Shown here: positions 43,243 to 50,534 of the stretch, one piece after another
Position numbering within the stretch: the first letter of the stretch is position 1
How the letters are laid out: every line of letters starts with the position of its first letter
DNA from: Microvirga sp. 3-52
GTDB lineage: Bacteria; Pseudomonadota; Alphaproteobacteria; Rhizobiales; Beijerinckiaceae
Direction of reading: 5' to 3'
NCBI RefSeq assembly: GCF_018383585.1
Contig: NZ_JAHAMK010000030.1
Span: 1,305-51,838, forward strand
DNA length: 50,534 nucleotides
The notes under the pieces: model-generated
What the model was told of the DNA's origin: nothing
Seen by the model: only the letters and a program-made list of their open reading frames with translations
Database searches by the model: none
Program-made: the position numbers and the translations under genes

Positions 43243-44063
43243 GGGCGTCCCTCCGGCGCCGGGGCTTGTCCGCTTTGCGCCTGGCGTCGGCTCGCGCGGC
43301 GCGAGACCGAATTGTTCGCAGCGCCCGTGATGGCGCTGACGAGTTCCTGGTTCGACGCGTCGGGCTCGAAGACGCCGTTGTTCCGGCCGAGCCTGAGCAC
43401 GACGATGCGGTCCGCGACCGCGCGCACGTCCTCCATGTTGTGGCTAACCATGATGACCCCAAGTCCCCGGTCGCGTACGCGCTCGATCAGGTCGAGCACC
43501 TCGGCCGTCTGAGCGACGCCGAGGGCGGCCGTGGGTTCATCCAGGAGAATAAGCTTGGGTTCGAGCAGCAGAGAGCGAGCGATGGCGACGGTCTGGCGCT
43601 GGCCGCCTGAGAGAGAGGCCACGGGCTCGCGCACGCTGGGGATGCGCGCGGACAATTCGTTGAGCAGGGTCCAGGCCTTCAGCTCCATGGACACCTCGTC
43701 GAGCCGGTAGGGGCTGAGCTCCCGGCCGAGGAAGATGTTGGCGACCACATCGAGATTTTCGCACAGGGCGAGATCCTGAAACACGGTCGCGATCCCAAGG
43801 CCGAGCGCAGCGCTGGGATCTGCGAGCGTCACCGGCTTGCCGCGGAAAGTGATCGATCCGGAACTCGGCTGGTGCACGCCTGCCAGGATCTTGACCAGCG
43901 TCGACTTGCCCGCACCGTTGTCGCCGACGAGGGCCACGACCTCACCTGCGTGCACGTCCAGATCAATATCAGTCAAAGCCGAAACGGCGCCGAAATGCTT
44001 TGAGATTCCGCGCAGGCCGAGCACCAGTTCGCCCATGTCGCGCAGCTCTTGAGTTCTGTCCAT
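43239..44063 (-). CDS. Single-cassette sugar ABC ATPase
   Basis: A 274-residue ATPase with Walker A GDNGAGKSTLVK, Q-loop TVFQDLALCEN, signature LSGGQRQTVAIARS, Walker B LILLDEPTAAL and the switch His in IMVSHNMEDVRAVAD. Ribose-type transporters often have a tandem-cassette ATPase (~500 residues); this is the single-cassette FrcA/XylG-like half, so it acts as a homodimer. Its tail overlaps the permease gene. Confidence 0.93.
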   Translation of the reverse strand: MDRTQELRDMGELVLGLRGISKHFGAVSALTDIDLDVHAGEVVALVGDNGAGKSTLVKILAGVHQPSSGSITFRGKPVTLADPSAALGLGIATVFQDLALCENLDVVANIFLGRELSPYRLDEVSMELKAWTLLNELSARIPSVREPVASLSGGQRQTVAIARSLLLEPKLILLDEPTAALGVAQTAEVLDLIERVRDRGLGVIMVSHNMEDVRAVADRIVVLRLGRNNGVFEPDASNQELVSAITGAANNSVSRRASRRQAQSGQAPAPEGRP

Positions 44064-44108
44064 TCTTCCCTAACCTCAAAGGCGTCCTTTTAGCCCCACG
44101 CATGATGT

Positions 44109-44131
44109 CCGGCCGCCGGACGGGCGGCCGG
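44109..44131 (-). terminator. GC hairpin between the binding-protein and ATPase genes
   Basis: CCGGCCGCC and GGCGGCCGG form a 9-bp perfect stem around GGACG in the 82-base gap between the binding-protein stop and the ATPase start. There is no T-tract, so it is more likely an mRNA stabiliser or partial terminator that lets the binding protein be made in excess over the membrane parts. Confidence 0.55.
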
Positions 44132-44145
44132 ACGGAGTTTGCCGT

Positions 44146-45222
44146 TTACTGGGTGATGCCCAGCTTCTTGCAGCCCTCCGCATAACGGCCCGAGCAGAGC
44201 TGTTCGGCCGTATTGATCTTCTTGTCGATGATCTCCGCCTTCAGGTTCTCTGCCGTGATCACGGCAGGAACGAAAAGCTTGGACGGCGTATTGAAGAGCG
44301 TCGTATCAGCCTTCGGCGTTTCGCCGGCCAGGAGCTGGACGGCGACATTGGCGGCGGCCGCGGCCACGATCTCGCTCGGCTTTGAGATCGTGTTGTACTG
44401 ATCGCCCGCGATGATCAGCTGAAGAGCTGCGATCGTCGCGTCGTTGCCGGTGACCGGCGGAACCGGATTCATGCCGGCGGCCTTGAACGCCGCGATGGCG
44501 CCGCCGGCCGTCCCGTCATTGGCAGCCACGACGCCGAGAATATTCTTGTTGAAGCGGGTGATTTGACCGCTGGCCCATTGCTGCGCCTTCGGAGGCGCCC
44601 ATTCTGGGGTGTCGAATTCGGCCAGGATCGAATAGCCGCTGTTGTCGAGACCTTCGTGAATGCCCTTCTTGATCAGGCCCGCGGCCGCGTCCGTTGGCGA
44701 GCCGTTGATCTGCAGAACGCCCGTGCCGCTCCCGGCCGTCACGTTGGCTTTCTTCAAATGCTGCACCAGCGAATCCGCGATGGACTTGCCGATGGCCTGG
44801 TTGTCGAACGAGACATAGAAATCAGCCTTCACATCGGGGACGGGGCGGTCATAGGCGATCACCTTGATGCCCTGGCTCTGCGCCTGCCTGACCAGCGAGA
44901 CGGCTGCGGCGGAATCGACCGGATCGAGCACGATCGCCTTCGCACCCTGAGAGATTGCGGAGTTGAATTGCTGCTGCTGGCGCGACACGTTCGCATCGGC
45001 GTTCTGATAGATGACCTTGCAAGTCGGGCAGAGCTTTTCCATTTCTGCCTTGAAGCCGGGGAAGTCGTGCTCTTCGTAGCGGGTGGACGCCTGGTCGGGC
45101 ATCAGGAACGCAACCGTGGCGTTGGACACCTTCGCGTTCTGGGCCACGGCAACGCCGGTTCCGGCAAGTAGGGACAGGGTGAGCGTCGCAAGGCCGCCGA
45201 GTTTCCATGAAGACTTGATCAT
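44146..45222 (-). CDS. Ribitol-operon sugar-binding protein (XylF/RbsB-type)
   Basis: A 358-residue periplasmic binding protein. Signal peptide from MIKSSWKLGGLATLT, cleaved near VAVAQ. The mature part is the type I two-lobed fold (VAFLMPDQASTRYEEHDFP, AIVLDPVDSAAAVSLVRQA, VIAYDRPVPDVKADFYVS, VTGNDATIAALQLIIAGDQ). A GGGAGAGAAACG ribosome site precedes the start. It gives the transporter its specificity; ribitol is the inferred ligand from rbtD. Confidence 0.9.
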   Translation of the reverse strand: MIKSSWKLGGLATLTLSLLAGTGVAVAQNAKVSNATVAFLMPDQASTRYEEHDFPGFKAEMEKLCPTCKVIYQNADANVSRQQQQFNSAISQGAKAIVLDPVDSAAAVSLVRQAQSQGIKVIAYDRPVPDVKADFYVSFDNQAIGKSIADSLVQHLKKANVTAGSGTGVLQINGSPTDAAAGLIKKGIHEGLDNSGYSILAEFDTPEWAPPKAQQWASGQITRFNKNILGVVAANDGTAGGAIAAFKAAGMNPVPPVTGNDATIAALQLIIAGDQYNTISKPSEIVAAAAANVAVQLLAGETPKADTTLFNTPSKLFVPAVITAENLKAEIIDKKINTAEQLCSGRYAEGCKKLGITQ

Positions 45223-45270
45223 TCGTTTCTCTCCCAGTGGTACTTGTTATAGGCTAGGCGAACTGCTTGT

Positions 45271-45282
45271 CTTGTCGACAAG
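45271..45282. promoter_or_regulatory. Palindromic operator before the binding-protein gene
   Basis: CTTGTCGACAAG is a perfect 12-bp palindrome 48 bases upstream of the binding-protein start, with a further CTTGT copy just beside it. It lies between the AraC-type gene and the operon. It could be the binding site of a LacI- or GntR-type repressor not encoded here, or part of the AraC-protein site. Confidence 0.4.
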
Positions 45283-45304
45283 CCCGACAGGAACGTGCCG
45301 CTCC

Positions 45305-46282
45305 TTAGTGCGCCCTTAGCAGAGCGCTTCTTCTCGCGAGTCCCCTTGCGGAGCCCGTTGTTCTCTCGATGATTGAGGTGGTGTTTTCTGGCCCTCCCTG
45401 AGCAGCCTTGGCCGTGTTGCTGTTATCGAGCAGCAGACGCCGGAACCGGGAGGGCGTCATGCCCTTCTCGGCCAGGAACTGCCTGTTGAAATTGGACAGA
45501 TTGTTGTAGCCGACCTCGTAGCAGATGCTGGTGATCGAGGCCTTCTCGTCACTCATCAGGATCTGGCATGCGAGATTGATACGCAGCCGCTTCACGTATT
45601 GCACCATAGACATGCCGGTGTGCTGGCGAAAGGCGCGCGACAATCCGCTCGTCGATTGGCCGGCAATCACCGCGAGATCCCCCTCGCCGAAGGGCCGTGT
45701 CAGGTTCTCGCGAATATAGGCGAGCGCCTTGTTGATTCCGGCGGACATGTAGCCGGACGGGTCGGGTAAATAGCTGGCGCTGGCCAGCATCCGCGATCCT
45801 CTCGCCCGGCTCAGCAATCCGGCGATCATCATGAATAATTCGATACGGCGCACGCCCTGGGCGTCCATCGCCTCGGCCATAAGAGGCGCGATCTCGCAGC
45901 TCGTCTCTTGGCTGAAGAGCAGGCCGCGTCGGGACGACTCAAGGACCGGCGCCAAGAGCGCGAGTTCAGGCAGCGCCGTCATGGCTCCGCTGATGAAGCC
46001 CTCGCTGAACTGGATAATGCGGCAGCGGAGCGGAACGATCGTGTCCTTCGGAACGTCACTCACCCAGTTGTGCGGAAGGTTCGGTCCGGTCAGCACCAGG
46101 TTGCCGGGCTCAAACTCGCCGATGAAGTCGCCAACGAAATAGCGGCCCTTGGTGGCAACCACCTGATGTAGTTCGTATTCGGGATGAAAGTGCCAACGCA
46201 CGGTACGATAAGGGTAGCCGTGCGACCAGGCAGCGAAAGACTCGCCAGGCCTAATCTGGACGACTTCGAGATCCGGCTCCAT
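45305..46282 (-). CDS. AraC-family regulator of the ribitol operon
   Basis: A 325-residue protein starting at 46282 (MEPDLEVVQIRPGESF), with GGAGG upstream; a longer frame to 46453 adds non-conserved residues. The N-terminal cupin-like sensor (HFHPEYELHQVVATKGR, DFIGEFEPGNLVLTGPN) and the C-terminal double HTH (GEGDLAVIAGQSTSGLSRAF, then SITSICYEVGYNNLSNFNRQF) are intact. It lies directly upstream of the ribitol transporter operon on the same strand, 82 bases away, and probably activates it in the presence of the sugar alcohol. Confidence 0.92.
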   Translation of the reverse strand: MEPDLEVVQIRPGESFAAWSHGYPYRTVRWHFHPEYELHQVVATKGRYFVGDFIGEFEPGNLVLTGPNLPHNWVSDVPKDTIVPLRCRIIQFSEGFISGAMTALPELALLAPVLESSRRGLLFSQETSCEIAPLMAEAMDAQGVRRIELFMMIAGLLSRARGSRMLASASYLPDPSGYMSAGINKALAYIRENLTRPFGEGDLAVIAGQSTSGLSRAFRQHTGMSMVQYVKRLRINLACQILMSDEKASITSICYEVGYNNLSNFNRQFLAEKGMTPSRFRRLLLDNSNTAKAAQGGPENTTSIIERTTGSARGLARRSALLRAH

Positions 46283-46679
46283 GTCCGTTTCCTCCAGGTC
46301 GATACGTGTACCTGCATCGGCCCTCGCTCCCGGCCGGCCAACTTTATGTCGGCTCTCGCTGGCACTGACGGTAATCTCCGGCACCGACACCCGCCAGCAC
46401 GTTTTTAAGCCTCTGCCGATACTTTTTTGACATTCGGCAAGAAGGATTCCCATCGATATGGATACTGCTCTGGCCGAGAGCGCCAGCCTGCAGCTTATCC
46501 GGCACTCCTGCGAACTGCTGAACAGAGTTCACCCTTTGGTTGTATAATCGAGATACAATGTAGCCCGTTGCGTGACTTTGTTGCCGCCGTCGGAGGTCGT
46601 GCGATATGGCCCTTATGGTCTGGAAATGGCACGTTCCGGAAGTAGGTCGCATTTCCGCGAAGCGGCGAACAGCAGACGT

Positions 46680-48137
46680 TTACACAGCCGGAGAATTCGC
46701 GGAACGGATCCGGAAGACTGGCATCTGCTGATGTACCCCCTTCAGCTGGGCCATCTCTTGCTCCATGACAAAGGGCGCCAGAATGTCTTTGACGCCCGGT
46801 GCGCTCAGAACTTCACCCGTCAGACAGATCTCCTTTGCGTCCGAAAGGCTCTGAACGCGGGCTGCGATGTTGACCGTTTGACCGAAGTAGTCGAGGCGCT
46901 CGTTTAGCGTGACCGCGATGGCCGCTCCCCTGTGAATGCCGACCTTGAGAATGACCTCCCGGCTCGGCAAGCGGTTATTGAAAGCTTCCATGTCCTGCAG
47001 CATCGCAAGTGCAGCCCGGACGGCATCCGCCGGCTCGACGAAAGCCGCCATGACGGCATCGCCGATGGTCTTGATGATGGCACCACCATGCCGGACCGTG
47101 ACATCTCGCAATCGCTCGAAGTGCTGCTGGACCAGCGACAGGGCGTTGAGATCGCCGATTCGATCATAGAGGTCCGTCGAGCCTTTCAGGTCGGTGAAGA
47201 GCAACGTGATGTCCCGCACACCGATCCCCTCGACCGCCCGAATTGCTTCCGAGCGAAACAGGTCCCGAAAGGTCTGAGTCGCCAGCAGGCGGCTGCCTGA
47301 CAGGTTGGACAGGAAGTCGAGTTCGGGGATCGCCAGGATCGGCAGGTCCTTGGCAGGGACAGCGGAGATGCCAAGAAATCCTTGCTGACCTGTGTCATTC
47401 TCGATCTCAAACACAATCTGGCCTGGCGCCACGGTGCCCACAGCTGGATCGCAGCGGTTGCCCAGGTAGCGGATGCGGGCGACTTGAGGTGACGTGGCCG
47501 GTTCGCCTTCAACTCGGAAGTCAAAACCGGCATCAGTGTCGGGTCCCCACGCATGCAGAAGCCCTTCCTTGGCGTCGACCTCGAGCTGGGTCATTCCTGG
47601 CGGCAGGTAGCTGACAGCGGCGGTCCAGGACCTGAGCATCTGGACAAAAGGTGTTCCGTCGGGTAGCAGTCCCTCGTCCGTCAGCTTGTAGGCGAAGGCA
47701 AAGTCTTGAGCCGAAAGGGTCTCGGGCCTGTGGAATGTGATCGGCCGGATCTGTGGCGAGACCGTGAAGGTGACCGCGATATAGTCGTCGAGCGCGGCCT
47801 CCAGATCGGCCCGGCACATGGCACAGTGGAACTGATTGCGCACCCCCTTGAGGCTGCCAAAGCTCTCGACCACGCAGGAACAGGCTGAGCAGAGCAGCAG
47901 CCAGTCCATCTCAAAGAGGCCCAGAAACGTTCCGTACAGGAACAGATCGATGGCTTCGGCCTCGGCGATGTTTTTCTCGACGGCGAACCGGATCGGATTG
48001 ATGCGGAACAGGGCGGCGTCATCGGCCGCCCGGATGTGGCTCTCCAGCTTGGAGACCACGCGAGGGCTCCAAGCGCGAGCTGCCTCCAAGGCAGCGAGGC
48101 GCTCGTCCAGGATTTGTTCGTGAACCAGCGCTTCCAT
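46680..48137 (-). CDS. Class III adenylate/guanylate cyclase with DUF5939-like N-terminal region
   Basis: A 485-residue protein. The start at 48137 (MEALVHEQILDERLA) is seven bases past the DUF2182 stop. N-terminal ~300 residues: a DUF5939-like region containing a Cys cluster (LLCSACSCVVES, then FHCAMCRADLEA) that could bind metal. C-terminal ~170 residues: a CHD cyclase domain with the metal Asp in LLFTDLKGSTDLYDRIGD, Lys and Asp in GAIIKTIGDAVMA, and NIAARVQSL with the catalytic Asn/Arg. It probably makes cAMP. The last gene of a three-gene operon. Confidence 0.88.
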   Translation of the reverse strand: MEALVHEQILDERLAALEAARAWSPRVVSKLESHIRAADDAALFRINPIRFAVEKNIAEAEAIDLFLYGTFLGLFEMDWLLLCSACSCVVESFGSLKGVRNQFHCAMCRADLEAALDDYIAVTFTVSPQIRPITFHRPETLSAQDFAFAYKLTDEGLLPDGTPFVQMLRSWTAAVSYLPPGMTQLEVDAKEGLLHAWGPDTDAGFDFRVEGEPATSPQVARIRYLGNRCDPAVGTVAPGQIVFEIENDTGQQGFLGISAVPAKDLPILAIPELDFLSNLSGSRLLATQTFRDLFRSEAIRAVEGIGVRDITLLFTDLKGSTDLYDRIGDLNALSLVQQHFERLRDVTVRHGGAIIKTIGDAVMAAFVEPADAVRAALAMLQDMEAFNNRLPSREVILKVGIHRGAAIAVTLNERLDYFGQTVNIAARVQSLSDAKEICLTGEVLSAPGVKDILAPFVMEQEMAQLKGVHQQMPVFRIRSANSPAV

Positions 48138-48144
48138 CGCGCAC

Positions 48145-49065
48145 CTATCCTGGCCCGCTGCCGACGGCCGCGGCAAGCCATGGCATCAAAGCGGCGCCGC
48201 TACCAACAGCCACCCCGAGGATGAGCAGCGCAAGGCCGATGCCCGCCGATGCCCGCTGGCCCAGCGGCAGCAGCTTTTCGATGGCAACCACAAGCGTCAG
48301 CAAAAGCATCCAGGCCACGCTCATCACGCCAGCGGCGACCAACACGGCGAACAGGGCCCAACAACAGCCAAGACAATAAACGCCGTGCCGAAGGCCCATC
48401 CGGAGAGCACCGAAGCGACCATTGCGCCAGTGAAGGGCAACAAACGCCAAAGGTGAGCGGCAATGGGCAAGGCACGTACGCTTGAGCGGAGTGAACTGAT
48501 ACAGCCCGGCGCCGACCAGAACGGCCCCGAGGGCGAGAGGCGCCCAACGCTCCCGCTCGGCGCTGGACAGGTGGGGGACAACCGAGCTGCCGGCTTGGCC
48601 AAGGATGTAGACGAGCAGGCCGGTAGCCAGCCAGACCAGCAGGTATCCGGCAATGAAATTCCAGGTCGGGATGGCCATGGTCCGGGTTCGCCGCGCCTGG
48701 GCGGCTGCGAAGGTCAGCACCATTGGTGTCATGGCGGGAAGCATCATCGCCGCCATCATCACGGTCCACATTGCCACAAACACAACCGCTTCCTGCAGCG
48801 ACCAGCCGACTCCTGGCATGCCCGTCACCACCATTCCGTTCATGCTGTCCATGCTCATGCCATCCATGGCCGAGCTGGTAGGTGCCGCGATGCCCGGCGG
48901 CTCGGCCATGACGAAGGCTTGGTACAGAGTCAGCACCCAAGCTCCTGCCGTCAGGACGCCCAGCGACAGCAGCAGGGACAACCGTGCCCGTGCCGGAGAA
49001 ACCGTTAGGTGCGGCCTTGCAAAGCGGCCGGTTCTGTTGGAAGTCCGCACCAGCACACCTCTCAA
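48145..49065 (-). CDS. DUF2182 integral membrane protein
   Basis: A 306-residue membrane protein with about six transmembrane helices. The DUF2182 hallmarks are present: MWTVMMAAMMLPAMTPM, the YQFTPLKRTCLAHCRSP loop and GVYCLGCCWALFAVLV. A Met-rich stretch (MDGMSMDSMNGMVV) after the first helix might bind a metal such as copper. The start overlaps the DUF1326 stop by ATGA. DUF1326-DUF2182 pairs are common in proteobacteria; the function is unknown. Confidence 0.9.
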   Translation of the reverse strand: MRGVLVRTSNRTGRFARPHLTVSPARARLSLLLSLGVLTAGAWVLTLYQAFVMAEPPGIAAPTSSAMDGMSMDSMNGMVVTGMPGVGWSLQEAVVFVAMWTVMMAAMMLPAMTPMVLTFAAAQARRTRTMAIPTWNFIAGYLLVWLATGLLVYILGQAGSSVVPHLSSAERERWAPLALGAVLVGAGLYQFTPLKRTCLAHCRSPLAFVALHWRNGRFGALRMGLRHGVYCLGCCWALFAVLVAAGVMSVAWMLLLTLVVAIEKLLPLGQRASAGIGLALLILGVAVGSGAALMPWLAAAVGSGPG

Positions 49066-49712
49066 GGCGAGACAGGATCCGGTCCAGCCCAGTCAAACGG
49101 AATGTGCTTGCTCGACCGGCTCTCGCCGGACCATTGGAAGCCAAATCCCTCTGTGCGCACATCGACTGATCGGCCCCAGGTGGCGACTTGCCCGGGTCCG
49201 ACCTCGGATCCCGGCGGATTGAGCATCTGGACCCGCTGACCCGGCGGTGTTGTCGGCCCACTCAGGGCCTCCGCTCGCCCGACGACCCGGTTTGGGATCT
49301 CGGCTCGCCAGAAGGCAAGGTCGTCCGCGACTTCAAAGGTGATGGGGACGAATTCGATGCCCCGGAATTCTCCGACCAGAGCGGCAAACTGGGCGGGCCA
49401 GCCGCCGGCTTCGCCTGCAAAGATCTTCTGCAGGGCCTCGCGCTGCCGTTCGTCCGCTGTTTCATCGATAAAGAGGCCCATTGCAACAGTCGCATCTCCT
49501 GCCCATACGTTGCCCTCAAAGGCGGCGAGGGCGAGCAGATTCAGGTCATCTAATTGGACCTCGCCAAAATGACCCTGCCGCACATGCCACGCCAGCATGC
49601 CCTGGCAGGCGTTGTTCGTCGGGGCTTGGGCAAACTCACAGGGGCAGGGGATATCGCAGCTGCAGATATCGAACCAGTCGCCAGCGAGACGCCATTCAGG
49701 GACCGTTGCCAT
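49062..49712 (-). CDS. DUF1326 protein
   Basis: A 216-residue soluble protein with the DUF1326 start: WRLAGDWFDICSCDIPCPCEFA, whose CxC-x3-CxC cluster is the family signature. Later conserved parts include LLALAAFEGNVWAGD and WPAQFAALVGEFRGIEFV. It probably binds a metal through the Cys cluster. It is the first gene of the operon with DUF2182 and the cyclase. Confidence 0.92.
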   Translation of the reverse strand: MATVPEWRLAGDWFDICSCDIPCPCEFAQAPTNNACQGMLAWHVRQGHFGEVQLDDLNLLALAAFEGNVWAGDATVAMGLFIDETADERQREALQKIFAGEAGGWPAQFAALVGEFRGIEFVPITFEVADDLAFWRAEIPNRVVGRAEALSGPTTPPGQRVQMLNPPGSEVGPGQVATWGRSVDVRTEGFGFQWSGESRSSKHIPFDWAGPDPVSP

Positions 49713-50217
49713 TGGATGTCCCTCCGTAAAGATGAAGTCTTACTCGGATCTGCGGCGGTGAGCGTACGGCTTGGCGCTAACGAAACTACAAACCATTACG
49801 CGATGGCACAGCCGGATCGGGTCACTTCAAAATACTACCATCCGGCAGACCCAACAATGGCGACCAAACCCGCAACCGCCTTTCTCAGGCGGGTTCACCT
49901 GACGGTTATCTGAAGGGCCAAGCTCCACTGTGGCTGCTCCCACTGATTGGACATCGGGAGAGCGAGACAAAAGTGAGCGGAAGGTGGGGACTTGAGCTCG
50001 AAAATCACTGAGCCGAAGGTTGTGCCACTGCAATCTGTGGCGCGAAACTCAGGCATTCGCCCTTTGCGGCTGTCCGGGCAATTCTTCCGCCCTACGTCGC
50101 TGGTCGACCCAAAGCGGCCGAAGAACCCAGAGGTCGAACGGCACGATGGACCATCGCCACAGAGAATGCCGTCCGACGTGGGCCGAGCGGCCTTCCCAAA
50201 GTTTCCGCCAAAGCGCC
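49713..50217 (-). other. Upstream region of DUF1326, nothing recognised
   Basis: About 505 bp without a gene I can support. The plus frame at 49992-50246 and the minus frame at 49827-50033 have shadow-like composition. It must contain the promoter of the DUF1326 operon, but no motif stands out. Confidence 0.4.
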
Positions 50218-50432
50218 CTATCGATCGACTACAGCTCGGAACGTGATCTCAACGAGCTGTTGCGGGAAGGCGAGTCGTGACACGCCAATAAGGTTGCTCG
50301 CGAGCTGCGGTATCTCTGCTCCATAAACCTGCTTGCGAACCTTGGAAGCTGCACTAAACGCCGCGTCGACGTCCAACACGTACAGTGTCTCCTCTACGAC
50401 GTCGTCGAATGAGAGAGCTGGCTCGGGAAATT
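50218..50432 (-). pseudogene. RidA (YjgF) family, 3' part, cut by an IS3 element
   Basis: The minus strand reads, up to the stop at 50218-50220, SFDDVVEETLYVLDVD, then AAFSAASKVRKQVYG and ASNLIGVSRLAFPQQL with VEITFRAVV: the C-terminal two thirds of a RidA-type enamine deaminase. Its 5' part is missing because the IS3-like DNA begins at about 50433. RidA normally removes reactive enamine intermediates. The other part of the gene, if it still exists, lies right of the window. Confidence 0.75.
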
Positions 50433-50534
50433 TGGACAGAGGGATAAGTGGAGTTTCTGCCTGACCGTAGCCAGAATGGCTGCCGAACAGGAGAGACCAT
50501 GAGCAAGCGACCCCGCCGGAACCACTCTCCGGCT
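50433..50534 (+). mobile_element. Left end of an IS3-family element
   Basis: The plus strand at 50499 starts MSKRPRRNHSPA, the usual start of an IS3-family OrfA (HTH transposase), preceded by GGAGA. The element's end is probably at TGGACAGAGGG from 50433, directly adjoining the cut RidA gene. The rest lies outside the window. Confidence 0.7.

Overview
The window looks like a GC-rich alphaproteobacterial replicon of the order Hyphomicrobiales (Rhizobiales). Microvirga or a relative is my best guess, from the mix of a MucR/Ros regulator, CarD, a SWIB mini-protein, an HU with a histone-H1-like tail, DUF1326/DUF2182 and many small hypothetical proteins. The assignment is an inference; there is no rRNA or tRNA here to anchor it.

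Layout. (1) 0-12 kb is an insertion-sequence landscape around a very large autotransporter adhesin (1653-7334) and a two-winged-helix protein upstream of it. The segment lies between two facing copies of one IS6-family element, a truncated copy at 156-444 and an intact one at 11117-11929. It also holds an IS5-family element whose transposase has one amber codon, itself inserted into a second IS6-type transposase gene. (2) 9.4-25.8 kb carries many small, mostly monocistronic genes: DUF2158, MucR, cold-shock protein, HU with a Lys/Ala tail, SWIB, a CYTH-domain protein, a WGR-domain pseudogene, CarD, cytochrome c, lytic transglycosylase, 3-methyladenine DNA glycosylase and a dozen conserved or unknown small proteins. 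(3) 25.8-31.6 kb is a decayed sensor kinase followed by a nested mobile region: an IS110/IS1111-type element whose transposase gene is split by a 1.96-kb single-gene element with 25-bp terminal inverted repeats and a large serine recombinase. (4) 31.6-33.2 kb is the most unusual locus. A good promoter, a 26-codon Leu/Arg-rich leader ORF with a hairpin, and a stand-alone leucyl-tRNA-synthetase-like protein that lacks the CP1 editing domain and most of the C-terminal half. (5) 33.6-39.4 kb is a glycerophosphodiester/glycerol-3-phosphate uptake operon (HAD phosphatase, SorC-type regulator, UgpB, UgpA, UgpE, GDPD) without its ATPase, with repeated GAGCATATGCTC operators. (6) 39.5-46.3 kb, on the minus strand, is a ribitol (adonitol) catabolic operon: AraC regulator, ribose-type ABC transporter, ribitol 2-dehydrogenase and an FGGY ribulokinase. 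(7) 46.7-49.7 kb is a DUF1326-DUF2182-class III cyclase operon. The right edge holds the 3' end of a RidA gene cut by the start of an IS3-family element.

How the genes work together. The ugp-type operon would import glycerophosphodiesters or glycerol-3-P and hydrolyse them to G3P. It must borrow an ATPase from elsewhere. The ribitol operon is self-contained: import, oxidation to D-ribulose, phosphorylation to ribulose-5-P. The rest is regulatory or accessory DNA typical of a plastic region.
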